Origin: Pseudomonas reinekei
GTDB taxonomy: Bacteria > Pseudomonadota > Gammaproteobacteria > Pseudomonadales > Pseudomonadaceae
Direction: 5' to 3'
Assembly (NCBI RefSeq): GCF_001945365.1
Contig: NZ_MSTQ01000002.1
Coordinates: 372,001-436,000 of the forward strand
Length of the DNA stretch: 64,000 bases
Shown piece after piece: positions 8,463 through 16,891 of this stretch. A program made the translations under genes and the position numbers. The number at the start of each line of letters is the position of its first letter. Position 1 is the first letter of the stretch. The notes beneath the pieces are model-generated. The model saw only the letters and a list, made by a program, of their open reading frames with translations, had not been told where the DNA came from and ran no database searches.

Positions 8463-9413
8463 TCAGATCGAGATCGGTTCGAGCCGGCTCAGCAGCTCTT
8501 CCTTGCGCTCGCTCAGCCACGACGGCGTCTGGAATTCGGCGCCCAATTCGTCGGCGGCTTCATCGATGGTGAAACCAATGTCGGTGGTCGCCGCTTCGAA
8601 CATCACTCCGCCAGGCATCTTGAAATACATGGAGCGGAAGTAGTTGCGGTTCACCGATTCGGAGGTGTCGATATGCCCCATGGACATCAGCTTGTCCTTG
8701 AGTGCCATCTGCTGTTCGACGTTGTCCACCGCGAATGCCACGTGGTGGATCGTGCCTTCGCCATAGATCGATGAACCTTGCAGGCGGTCGGGCTCGTGCT
8801 GGAACTCGACGACGGTGCCTGGCGCGCCGCTGGCGGTTTCAAAGCGGTGATAAGGACCCTGTTCGCCGGCGTAGCGGAACTCCAGCGCGTCTTTCATGAA
8901 GATGACCGACTCGGCCACCTCGCGCAGCGACAGCGTGATGCTGTGCACGCCACGAATGGCAAATTGCTCGGGGATGTCAGCGGCGACGCAGGCAGTACGG
9001 CTGTCCTGGTCGGAGGCGACCAGATCGAATTCGATGCCGCACGGGTGCAGGAAACGCTGGCGTGTTTCGCCGAAACGAGTGACCGTTTGCTTGTCGTAGG
9101 TCACGCCGAACGCTTCGAAACGGGCACGCCAGAAGTCCAGGGAGTTCTTCGGCACGGAGTAGTTGATGACCCGGATCTGGCCAGAGCCTGGACGGGCCTT
9201 GACGCCGCGCTGGCGGAACGGGAACGAGGTCACCAGCGTGCCGGCGTCACCCCGGGCATTACCGTAGTACAGGTGATAGATCGGTTCGTCTCCGTCCAGC
9301 AACACGGTTTTCTTGATCAGGCTCTGTCCCAGCAGCTTCACGTAGAAGTCGACGTCCTCTTGGGCGCCGGCGACGCCGGCGGTCAGGTGGTGAAACCCTT
9401 TAATGGCTGACAT
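8463..9413 (-). CDS. Hydroquinone ring-cleaving dioxygenase (PcpA/LinE/MhqO-like VOC)
   Basis: This 316-residue protein has two vicinal-oxygen-chelate modules. The likely Fe(II) ligands are His9 in FHHLTAG, His224 in TIHHVAFAV and Glu273 in GGVMFEAAT, matching the His/His/Glu triad of PcpA. Other family marks are DVDFYVKLLGQ, PIYHLYYGNARGDAGT, TSFPF and HEPDRLQGS. The family includes PcpA and LinE (hydroquinone and chlorohydroquinone 1,2-cleavage) and Bacillus MhqO/MhqE (quinone stress). The ATG at 9413 is chosen because GGAG lies just upstream and the family begins here; the frame continues 13 codons further up. Co-directional with the nitroreductase upstream and WrbA downstream. The exact ring substituents accepted are unknown. 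Confidence 0.85.
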   Translation of the reverse strand: MSAIKGFHHLTAGVAGAQEDVDFYVKLLGQSLIKKTVLLDGDEPIYHLYYGNARGDAGTLVTSFPFRQRGVKARPGSGQIRVINYSVPKNSLDFWRARFEAFGVTYDKQTVTRFGETRQRFLHPCGIEFDLVASDQDSRTACVAADIPEQFAIRGVHSITLSLREVAESVIFMKDALEFRYAGEQGPYHRFETASGAPGTVVEFQHEPDRLQGSSIYGEGTIHHVAFAVDNVEQQMALKDKLMSMGHIDTSESVNRNYFRSMYFKMPGGVMFEAATTDIGFTIDEAADELGAEFQTPSWLSERKEELLSRLEPISI

Positions 9414-9498
9414 GTGATTCTCCAGTTTTCCGTGGACAAGCAGGGTCCGCAACGCGTTTACAGCGCCGTGGGTAATTAACGTGGTGTTGTCGAAGTGC

Positions 9499-10179
9499 TT
9501 AGTCGACGAAGGTCGTGAACTCTTCGAGTTCCAGCCTGGCGACGGTCATTTTGTTTTCCGCCAGGCTGTTGTCGGCCCAGCCCAGGGACATGCCGGCGAC
9601 GACCATCTGGTCATCGGACAGGTTGAGTTCGGCGCGCAGCAAAGGGTGCTGCAGCGACCAGATCTGCTGCGGGCAGGTATCGAGCCCGCGGCCCTTGGCG
9701 GCCAGCATCACGTTCTGCAGGAAGCAGCCATAGCATAGGAAGCTGGCCCACTCCAGGCGTCGGTCCATGGTGAAGATGATGCCCACCGGTGCATCGAAAA
9801 AACGGAACTGGCGCTCGACATCACGCCGCCGTCCTTGCTTGTCACTGCGGCAGCAGCCCTGGGCATCGCCCAGTTGCCCGCGGAAGGTATGGAAGCGGGT
9901 CTTGTAAGGGTCATGCAGCTCTGGCGGAAAAAAGGGATATTCCGGCACCTGCCCTTCCGGCGATGCGCGATAGGCTTGCACGGCGGCCTCGGTAATGCGC
10001 TCGCGGGACTTGCCGGTGATGACATAGCAACGCCATGGCTGGCTGTTACTCGAACTCGGCGCATGCTTGGCCGCCGACAGAATGTCCCTCACCATCTCCA
10101 TGGGCACCGCTCGATCCAGAAAACCGCGCTTCGCACTGCGTTCGCGAATCAGATCATCAATGAACAGGGCATTCGGCAT
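9499..10179 (-). CDS. Nitroreductase family FMN oxidoreductase
   Basis: The 226-residue protein is a nitroreductase-fold flavoenzyme. It has the N-terminal RSAKRGF and HAPSSSNSQPWRCYVITG FMN-binding region, an NVMLAAKGRGLDTCPQQ element and a C-terminal VAGMSLGWAD. Such enzymes reduce nitroaromatics or quinones with NAD(P)H. It is the first gene of the minus-strand group nitroreductase, dioxygenase, WrbA. That set recalls the Bacillus mhq regulon (MhqN nitroreductase with MhqO dioxygenase), which supports a role in quinone handling. A good AGGAGACAGGAA ribosome site precedes the ATG. The substrate is not determined. Confidence 0.85.
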   Translation of the reverse strand: MPNALFIDDLIRERSAKRGFLDRAVPMEMVRDILSAAKHAPSSSNSQPWRCYVITGKSRERITEAAVQAYRASPEGQVPEYPFFPPELHDPYKTRFHTFRGQLGDAQGCCRSDKQGRRRDVERQFRFFDAPVGIIFTMDRRLEWASFLCYGCFLQNVMLAAKGRGLDTCPQQIWSLQHPLLRAELNLSDDQMVVAGMSLGWADNSLAENKMTVARLELEEFTTFVD

Positions 10180-10343
10180 TTCCTGTCTCCTTTATTCTTA
10201 GTGTGGAGTTTCAGTGATTCCCGTTTCTGGCGTCTGTGCTGTTGCCGACTGCCTTGGGTGTAGACAAAGCATATGGGCCTTGCCCCGCCCCGAGAAGGCG
10301 CGGCGCTTGTACGCAGCGTTGTGGATATGTGGACGATCATTGC

Positions 10344-10448
10344 GGCTGCGTTGGGGCTGATGGCCAGCGCCTCATGGCTGCGCGCCCGCAGGGTGCCTGC
10401 CAGTTTGGAACCGCTGAGACCGAAGCCACCGATGACGATGATTTTCAT
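10344..10448 (-). pseudogene. Remnant of an NmrA/SDR-type NAD(P)-binding gene
   Basis: From an ATG at 10448 the complement encodes MKIIVIGGFGLSGSKLAGTL and then RARSHEALAISPNAA. This is a textbook beta-alpha-beta dinucleotide-binding start of NmrA-like NAD(P)-binding oxidoreductases. After about 35 residues the similarity stops and the frame runs into unrelated sequence to about 10149. The rest of the roughly 250-residue protein is absent, so only the 5' end survives. It is divergent from another gene start remnant at 10661, suggesting a single deletion or rearrangement scar. Confidence 0.6.
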
Positions 10449-10660
10449 GACTTTCTCCACTGGGCAACGGCGTGGGTTGCGTCGGTGTGGAGTCAGATTG
10501 CCTGGGCGCAGCTGACAAGTCCTTGTGCCAGCCTTGGTTTTGTCTTGGCGAACCCTTGGATTTGAGTCCAAAGCCATTCTGTAGCGGTTTTGCATCTGCC
10601 GTATGGTCAGTTGCAACGACCAACCGCCGGGTTGGCGGCGCTCCGTCGGGGAGGTTCACT

Positions 10661-10807
10661 GTGCAATACGCGTTTGAAGACTTTGTGCTCGATCCGGAAC
10701 GCCGGGAGCTGACCGTGCTGGGGCAAGTGGTGGCCATTGTGGCAGTCCGCTTGAAAATAATGCGACGAGAGAAATCTCAAATGTTGATTACCCAATGTAA
10801 CAAGTGA
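10661..10807 (+). pseudogene. Remnant of a winged-helix regulator gene start
   Basis: A GTG at 10661 opens a frame reading VQYAFEDFVLDPERRELT, then VLGQVVAI, which is the start of the winged-helix DNA-binding domain found in CadC-like or cyclase-associated regulators. After about 28 residues the similarity ends, and the frame stops at 10807 without the helix-turn-helix. GAGG ahead of the GTG shows an original ribosome site. Together with the divergent NmrA remnant at 10344-10448 it looks like what is left of a divergent gene pair. Confidence 0.5.
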
Positions 10808-10885
10808 AATTCAATTCAGGGGCTCTATCACTTTCTGCTCCAGTAATAAGATGGCTCCAGCCAATCATCCCTACTGGAGAATCCC

Positions 10886-11722
10886 GTGAAGAAAATCATT
10901 AGTGCCGCCCTGCTAGCTGCTGCCGCTAACTATGCCAATGCCGGCACGGTATTGGTCGTGCTTTCAGATCAGGATCAACTGAACCTGAAAGACGGCAAGG
11001 TCATGCAGACAGGTTTCTTTCTGAACGAATTAATGCAACCGGTCCAGACGTTTATCGCGGCGGGTCAAACTGTGGTGTTTGCCACCCCTAGCGGCAAGGC
11101 GCCAACCGCCGACCAGAAATCCAATGATGTGAACTTCTGGGGCGGCGATGAAAAGGCCCGCCAGGAAAGTCTCGCGCTGCTGGATACGCTGAAGCTGACG
11201 TCGAAGACCGGCTCGCCGGCCATCAGCTTCGCGCAGGTTCAGAAAATCGGATACGACAAATTCGATGCCGTGTTCGTGCCTGGCGGCCATATCCCGATGC
11301 AGGATCTGCTGAAAGACAAGCAACTGGGTCAGTTGCTGACCAACTTCCATGAAAACGGCAAGATCACCGGCTTCACATGCCACGGCACCATCGCCATGCT
11401 GTCGGCAATCCCGGACGCGCACGGTTTTGTGTCCGCGCTGGAATCCGGCAAACAGCCGGCAGCGCCAGCCAATTGGATCTACAAGGGTTACAAAGTCACG
11501 GCCTTCACTGACGAGGAAGAAGAGCAGGCCAAAGGCTTCCTGGGCGGCGGCCATATGAAACTGTTCCCGCAGGATGGCCTGACGGCAGCCGGAGCTGACT
11601 TCTCCGAAGCCAAGCCTTGGAGCGAGCACGTGATCGAAGACCGCGAAGTCATTTCCGGCCAGAACCCTCAGTCGGCGAAAGCCGTCGCCGTGGCCATGCT
11701 GGCGAAATTGAAGCGATCCTGA
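10886..11722 (+). CDS. Exported DJ-1/PfpI family protein
   Basis: The 278-residue protein has a signal peptide (MKKIISAALLAAAANYANA, cleavage after ANA near residue 19), then a class-I glutamine-amidotransferase-like DJ-1/PfpI domain. The nucleophile elbow GFTCHGTIAMLS holds the presumed catalytic Cys, and FDAVFVPGGHIPMQDL holds the conserved acidic/glycine region. Members include Hsp31-like glyoxalases and deglycases. Start is GTG at 10886 with GGAG eight bases upstream. A periplasmic location is inferred from the signal peptide. It stands alone beside the remnants. The reaction is not known; glyoxalase III-like activity on reactive carbonyls is one option. Confidence 0.8.
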   Translation: MKKIISAALLAAAANYANAGTVLVVLSDQDQLNLKDGKVMQTGFFLNELMQPVQTFIAAGQTVVFATPSGKAPTADQKSNDVNFWGGDEKARQESLALLDTLKLTSKTGSPAISFAQVQKIGYDKFDAVFVPGGHIPMQDLLKDKQLGQLLTNFHENGKITGFTCHGTIAMLSAIPDAHGFVSALESGKQPAAPANWIYKGYKVTAFTDEEEEQAKGFLGGGHMKLFPQDGLTAAGADFSEAKPWSEHVIEDREVISGQNPQSAKAVAVAMLAKLKRS

Positions 11723-11956
11723 TCGGCCGTTCGGGCTGAACCCGGCGTGGGTGCTGCGGGCTGATCTGTCTTGGCTCCAGCACCACCGTCTCCCGACACA
11801 CCGAGGGCTTGTGCGCCAGGACATGCGTTCCACCTGACCGTGGCAGCGATCGGCCTGTACCAACAGTGAACGCCACCACCAAGAAATCGATAGCACTTTT
11901 CACCCTCGCCTGCCTCCAATGACATGTGTGTTTCTCCTGACAATCTGGAGGTCTAT

Positions 11957-12514
11957 ATGTCGATTCGCAAGACCGTTCTACTTTCCTGCCTGGGTTTGGC
12001 ACTCGCCGGGTGCGCCGGGTCAAGCCAAGAACCCCCTCCGACTACCATGCAAGTCGACCTGCAAAAATACCAGGGCACCTGGTACGAGCAGGCCAGGTTA
12101 CCGATGTTCTTCCAGCGCAATTGCCAGCAGTCAGAAGCGCATTACGGCCTTCGCAATGATGGCCGCATTGACGTCACCAATCGTTGCAGGGAACAGGATG
12201 GCAACTGGAAAGAGGCACGCGGAATTGCCGAACCGCAGGAGCCCGGCAAGACAGACAAACTGTGGGTGCGATTTGATAACTGGTTCAGCCGCATCGCACC
12301 AGGAATAACCAAAGGTGAGTATTGGGTGCTTTACCACGACCCCGCCTACCAGTTCGCACTGGTGGGCCACCCGAACAGAGAGTATCTATGGGTCCTTTCA
12401 CGCGCTTCTGAAATTAACGGCGCCAACCGCGAGCAACTGCTAAAGATTGCTCAGCAACAGGGGTATGACACCCGCAAGCTAATCTGGCGTCCGGCAGATC
12501 CGGTCAAGCCCTAG
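11957..12514 (+). CDS. Lipocalin family lipoprotein (Blc-like)
   Basis: This 185-residue lipoprotein begins with a lipobox LGLALAGC (lipidated Cys19). The lipocalin signature DLQKYQGTWYEQARLP follows near residues 34-49, then YWVLYHDPAYQFALVG and the YLWVLSR strand, as in bacterial Blc. Blc-type lipocalins are outer-membrane-anchored eight-stranded barrels that bind lysophospholipids or fatty acids. The start at 11957 is supported by TGGAGG eight bases upstream and by the signal sequence; an in-frame ATG at 11924 would spoil it. Monocistronic. Residues 20-32 look like a flexible linker. Confidence 0.88.
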   Translation: MSIRKTVLLSCLGLALAGCAGSSQEPPPTTMQVDLQKYQGTWYEQARLPMFFQRNCQQSEAHYGLRNDGRIDVTNRCREQDGNWKEARGIAEPQEPGKTDKLWVRFDNWFSRIAPGITKGEYWVLYHDPAYQFALVGHPNREYLWVLSRASEINGANREQLLKIAQQQGYDTRKLIWRPADPVKP

Positions 12515-12980
12515 TCAACGTGTAATGGTGCGTAGGCAGCAGTCTACAGATTGTTGCCTGACGTCAGCGTCAGAGAGCGACCCAAAGCTGCCCGTCGCAT
12601 GAGGCAGAAAACGGCTAATAGATTCCCGTCGTATTCGACTCGGCCCATTACCTCCAGCAGCAGTCAATCAAATCGTAAACATAAGTCTGTAATCAGCAGA
12701 TGGCCGTCTATGGCACGAGTCAGGTTGACGGGAGGTAGGTACACCAGAGCTATTTATTCACCACATGGGGGCTGGCCATCGCCTGCCAATATGGGTGACA
12801 CGAGTCCGTCCCCTTTCGATTCCCACGGGGCAACGGTAGTGGCTGTCAGCCAGTTCGTCACGGTGGAACAGTACGCGTAACGAAATTGTGACGGCAGAAA
12901 GCTATTATTATTAAGTTTTTCAAATCCAAGCCGATAAGCACCAAGAGGCACAACTCGCAACCCGGAGTGGAAAAATCCGA
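12515..12980. other. Intergenic region without recognised content
   Basis: These 466 bases lie between the lipocalin and the diguanylate cyclase. A 109-codon open frame at 12551-12880 has no recognisable domain and a composition unlike its neighbours, so I do not call it. The 3' part should hold the promoter of the cyclase gene. Confidence 0.4.
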
Positions 12981-14738
12981 ATGTTGTCCAGCAAATCCAC
13001 GTCGCCAGCAGGGTCCCGAGACGAGCGCTTCGACGGCCTGCTCCATATGGTTAGGAGGCAGTTCGGTGTCTTGGCCGTCCTGCTGACAACCGGCGCCCAG
13101 GATCTCCAGCGTTTTTGCGCTAGCGCCGGCCCGATTGTGCGCGACACACTGCCAGACCTCCGCATGCCGCTTCCCTCCGATGCCAATGCCCATACATTGC
13201 TGCTCGTGCCGGATATCAGCCGCGACGAGCATCTGCGCAATCACCAGCTGACAAAAACGTTTCCCTCGCTGCGCTTTCTCGCTGCCTGCCCTTTGCAGGC
13301 GCCAGATGGAGGGCAACTCGGCCTGCTCTGCCTGCTTCACGACCAACCCCGCGAGCTGGATGCCGAACAACAGAAAGGGTTGCAGGAGTTCGCTCAATTG
13401 GCAGTTGGGGCGCTGCTGCTGAAGGAGTCGGATCGAGCGGAGTTTGAGCTTCCTAGCGAAAGCGAGCGACGTAAAGCGCTGGCCATCGTCACCAGCGGCA
13501 CCGGTGTTTGGGACCGGAACATGCTCACCGGCAAAGTCAACTATTCCAGTAGTTGGAAGGCCTTGCTGGGCTACACCAACAACGAGGTCGGCGACGACGC
13601 CGCGGAGGCCTACACCCGCATCCATCCTACCGACTTCGCCTACGTGCTGGCCGTATACCAGGAGGCCATCGACGGGCGCACCGAGGTTTTCGAAGTGGAG
13701 CACCGACTACGCTGCCGAGACGGCAGTTACAAGTGGGTCTGCAGTCGCGGCAAGGTTGTGGAATACGACTGCGCCGGCAAACCCGTGCGCATGGTCGGAA
13801 CCACCACCGACGTCACTGCCATGTACGCCCTGTCGGAACAGATACAGCTGAAGGCCGCGCTGCTGACCGACTTGACCAACGAAGTCCCCGGCATGGTTTT
13901 CCAGAATCTGCGGCAGGTGCATGGACAGTACAGTTTTTCCTTCGTCAGCATCGGGGCCCGCGACATTTACGGAGTGACGCCGGAGCAACTGATGCAGGAT
14001 GCCGACATTCTGCACCTGATCATCCACCCGGACGATCTGGCTGCCTACCTCGGATCCCTGGAGGCGTCCGCGAGGGATCTCAAGCCCTGGAGCCTTGAAT
14101 ACCGGGTAGTGCTGCCCGGTGGGGGCGCCGCTTGGCGTCATGGTGCTGCGCGTCCCAGGGCACTGGCGGACGGCAGCGTGCTCTGGCACGGCATCATCAC
14201 CAATATCACCGAGCGCAAGCTAATCGAAGCCGAGCTGCATGTGCTCGCCAGCACGGATTCCCTGACGCAACTCTCCAATCGTCGCCATTTCATGCAGCAC
14301 CTCGAAAGCGAGTTGGCGCGGGTGCAGCGTTCTGCCGGCTACCCTGCGGTAATCCTGATGTTCGACCTTGACCACTTCAAAGCCATTAATGATCGCTGGG
14401 GCCATTCGGTAGGTGATCTCGCGCTGCAGCACTTCTCGGCCATTCTCTGCAGGCAGCTGCGCAGAACCGATGCCGCCGGTCGCATGGGCGGCGAAGAGTT
14501 CGCCGTGGTGTTGAGCGATGCTTCCGTCAACGAAGCCAAAATATTCGCCCAACGAGTCCAGGATGAGCTGGCCAGCGCGCCACTGGACCACGGAGACGAA
14601 AGTCTAACCTTGGCGGTGAGTGTAGGTATCGCCTCCCTCCATTCAACCGATGTCAGCGCTGAGGCCAGCCTCTCACGCAGCGACAAGGCGCTTTATTGCG
14701 CAAAGCGTGCCGGGCGCAACCGCATCGAGTGTTATTGA
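12981..14738 (+). CDS. Diguanylate cyclase with GAF and two PAS domains
   Basis: The 585-residue soluble signalling protein has an N-terminal GAF-like domain (about 10-150), two PAS/PAC domains (about 160-275, with the WDRNMLTGKVNYSSSWKALLGY start, and about 285-410), and a C-terminal GGDEF domain (about 420-585). The active-site motif is GGEEF, and an RRTD I-site five residues before it indicates product inhibition by cyclic-di-GMP. It makes cyclic-di-GMP from two GTP. No membrane segment is seen, so it senses an internal signal. The start at 12981 has only a weak ribosome site. No partner receptor is adjacent. Confidence 0.88.
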   Translation: MLSSKSTSPAGSRDERFDGLLHMVRRQFGVLAVLLTTGAQDLQRFCASAGPIVRDTLPDLRMPLPSDANAHTLLLVPDISRDEHLRNHQLTKTFPSLRFLAACPLQAPDGGQLGLLCLLHDQPRELDAEQQKGLQEFAQLAVGALLLKESDRAEFELPSESERRKALAIVTSGTGVWDRNMLTGKVNYSSSWKALLGYTNNEVGDDAAEAYTRIHPTDFAYVLAVYQEAIDGRTEVFEVEHRLRCRDGSYKWVCSRGKVVEYDCAGKPVRMVGTTTDVTAMYALSEQIQLKAALLTDLTNEVPGMVFQNLRQVHGQYSFSFVSIGARDIYGVTPEQLMQDADILHLIIHPDDLAAYLGSLEASARDLKPWSLEYRVVLPGGGAAWRHGAARPRALADGSVLWHGIITNITERKLIEAELHVLASTDSLTQLSNRRHFMQHLESELARVQRSAGYPAVILMFDLDHFKAINDRWGHSVGDLALQHFSAILCRQLRRTDAAGRMGGEEFAVVLSDASVNEAKIFAQRVQDELASAPLDHGDESLTLAVSVGIASLHSTDVSAEASLSRSDKALYCAKRAGRNRIECY

Positions 14739-15011
14739 AAGGTCGGGAGGGATTCAGACCTCAAAGCAGCGACATCCTAAGACGTATCGAGCCTCCACCG
14801 CTCCTCCTGCACAGAGACGATGCTCATTTCAGCATGATCGGAAAAGCATCAAGCCTGGAGCGTTCCAGCGATCGTCTGCTTCTGGCAGATTTCTGCCTGA
14901 CTCGAAGGGCTGGAACCGGCCAAAAGCGGACATGCTCATGTCAACTACGCCCAACACACTGGCTGTAATTATCCCGGCATTGTTCTGGTTGGAGGCAAGT
15001 CTGCTGTCGAT
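14739..15011. other. Intergenic region between convergent genes
   Basis: A 273-base gap lies between the convergent cyclase and HxlR genes. No hairpin terminator with a T-run, gene or RNA stands out. Overlapping frames here look like readthrough. Confidence 0.35.
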
Positions 15012-15470
15012 TCACGACTCGCCGCCAACAAGTCTCACTCTGTGGCAGTCAGACGGTCCAAGTTTTTGACCGTTTGATGAGCGAACATCAATCGGCATCA
15101 GAGGCTGGCCGGACTCTTTGTCTATCAGCACGGAACGCGTCTCCTGCGGCTTGAACAGGAAACGTTCGCCCCACTGCCTGAGACTTATCACAACTGGAAA
15201 GATCTCCCTTCCTTTTTCCGTAAGGACGTACTCCTTGTAGGCACTGCCATCTGACGCCGGTCGAATGTCGAAAACGCCGACCTCAACCAGCGTCTTCAGT
15301 CGCGATGCCAGAATATTCTTGGCCACGCCCAAGCTCTTTTGGAATTCGCTGAACCGGCGAATGTCGTCAAAAGCGTCGCGGATGATCATAAGCGACCAGC
15401 GATCCCCAATGGCCTCCAGCGTCCTTGCTACCGGGCATTCGCTGCTGTGTGGTGAGGCATATTCTTCCAT
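15012..15470 (-). CDS. HxlR family transcriptional regulator
   Basis: This 152-residue MarR-like regulator of the HxlR family has the signature SECPVARTLEAIGDRWSLMI, followed by RFSEFQKSLGVAKNILASRL (recognition helix) and a C-terminal dimerisation helix with a GREIFPVVISLRQWGERF element. The Cys in ECPV is a family-typical redox-sensitive position. I place the start at the ATG at 15470; the frame is open 22 more codons upstream without family similarity. It is divergent from the MFS exporter gene, and a strong palindrome at 15564-15588 lies between them, so it probably controls that transporter pair. Confidence 0.85.
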   Translation of the reverse strand: MEEYASPHSSECPVARTLEAIGDRWSLMIIRDAFDDIRRFSEFQKSLGVAKNILASRLKTLVEVGVFDIRPASDGSAYKEYVLTEKGREIFPVVISLRQWGERFLFKPQETRSVLIDKESGQPLMPIDVRSSNGQKLGPSDCHRVRLVGGES

Positions 15471-15563
15471 CTTTTTGACCTTGTGCGGTGTGGGGTGGCC
15501 AAGTCTGTCCACCAGTCTGGCGCAATGTGGTTGCAATTTAAAACCTGATGCGGCAACAATGAA

Positions 15564-15588
15564 ATCTAGTTTCTAATTGAAACCAGAT
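15564..15588. promoter_or_regulatory. Operator-like palindrome in HxlR/MFS intergenic region
   Basis: An inverted repeat with arms ATCTAGTTTC and GAAACCAGAT (nine of ten pairs) around a 5-base AT centre lies 20 bases upstream of the MFS start and about 95 bases from the HxlR start. Its size fits a dimeric winged-helix regulator. HxlR binding is inferred. Confidence 0.6.
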
Positions 15589-15607
15589 TAGCACCATGGA
15601 GGTGCAC

Positions 15608-16891
15608 ATGACAGCAGATACCGACTCAGTCACCAAGCGGTTCTCCAGACATCCTTCGCAATTGCTGCATTCACATACCGCTGAGAGCAGCAGCTGCGAC
15701 CGCTCTCCAGGGCTTTCTCCGGCGCTGACGTTATTGTTAACAATCACCTGCGCACTGACCGTAGCCAACGTTTACTTCGCGCAACCGTTACTCGACTCAA
15801 TGGCACTCAGCCTGGGTGTGGCCTCATCAATGATCGGCGTTGTGGTGACGGCCACTCAGGTTGGTTACGCGTTGGGGTTGCTGTTCATAGTCCCGCTGGG
15901 CGATTTGATAAACCGCAAGCGGCTGATTCTGACGCAGGTACTGCTGTCGGCGGCGGCGCTCGCTGCGGTCGGTGCAGCACAGCAATGGCTGGCCCTGTTG
16001 GGCGCCATGATCATGATGGGCTTGCTGGCAGTGGTCGTTCAGGTATTGGTGGCATACGCGGCCGCGCTGGCAACACCCTCACAACGCGGGCAATCAGTCG
16101 GGACAATAACCAGTGGAATTGTCCTGGGCATTCTTCTGGCTCGGCTTACCTCTGGCCTGATTGCGGACATCGCGGGCTGGCGCGCCGTCTACTTCGTGTC
16201 CTCAGGATTGATGCTGACCATCGCGACGGTGTTGTGGAAAGTGGTTCCTGTCGCGGCGGCGCCAAGGCACAAAGATTCCTACCTGGAGCTCATCAGTTCA
16301 CTCTTCAAACTATTCATCACCGAACGCACCTTACGCACCAGGGGCCTTCTGGCTTTACTGATCTTTGCCGCGTTTTCCGTGCTGTGGACATCCATGGTGC
16401 TGCCACTGAGCGCACCGCCGCTGTCGCTTTCACACACTGCCATCGGCCTGTTTGGATTGGCCGGCGTCGCCGGCGCCCTTGCTGCCAGTAAAGCCGGTCG
16501 CTGGGCCGATCAAGGCCTGGGGCAGCGAGTGACCGGTATTTCGCTGGGGCTCCTGACACTGTCCTGGTTGCCCATCACGTTTGCCGAGACGTCCCTCATC
16601 GCACTGGTCTGCGGCGTAGTCTTGCTCGACTTCGCGGTGCAAGCAGTGCACGTCACCAACCAGAGCCTCATTTTTGCTGCACAACCCGACGCCCAAAGTC
16701 GCATGGTCGGCGCCTACATGTGCTTCTACTCGGTCGGCAGCGCACTGGGAGCCGCAGCGGCGACCCAGGTTTATGCGCTTTGGGGCTGGATTGCAGTAAG
16801 CCTGCTGGGCGCCTTGATCAGCGCTACTGCCCTGGTGCTGTGGTTTTTCACGTTTCATTTTTCAACAACCCATCAAGGAAGATCAGCATGA
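15608..16891 (+). CDS. MFS transporter (YbcL/YdhP-like drug or sugar efflux)
   Basis: The roughly 427-residue protein has about 12 transmembrane segments and the major-facilitator loop motif GDLINRKRLILTQ between TM2 and TM3. Regions such as ANVYFAQPLLDSMALSLGV and TATQVGYALGLLFIVPLG are characteristic of a widespread proteobacterial drug:H+ antiporter-like MFS subfamily. Start at 15608 is set by GGAGG at 15598-15602; the frame also has an ATG at 15596. Its stop overlaps the EamA gene start by four bases (ATGA), so the two are co-translated. The cargo is unknown. Control by the divergent HxlR protein is likely. Confidence 0.85.
   Translation: MTADTDSVTKRFSRHPSQLLHSHTAESSSCDRSPGLSPALTLLLTITCALTVANVYFAQPLLDSMALSLGVASSMIGVVVTATQVGYALGLLFIVPLGDLINRKRLILTQVLLSAAALAAVGAAQQWLALLGAMIMMGLLAVVVQVLVAYAAALATPSQRGQSVGTITSGIVLGILLARLTSGLIADIAGWRAVYFVSSGLMLTIATVLWKVVPVAAAPRHKDSYLELISSLFKLFITERTLRTRGLLALLIFAAFSVLWTSMVLPLSAPPLSLSHTAIGLFGLAGVAGALAASKAGRWADQGLGQRVTGISLGLLTLSWLPITFAETSLIALVCGVVLLDFAVQAVHVTNQSLIFAAQPDAQSRMVGAYMCFYSVGSALGAAAATQVYALWGWIAVSLLGALISATALVLWFFTFHFSTTHQGRSA

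Noticed and set aside
12551..12880. 109-codon frame in the gap before the diguanylate cyclase
   Set aside because: No ribosome site, no family and Arg/Ser-rich random-looking sequence.
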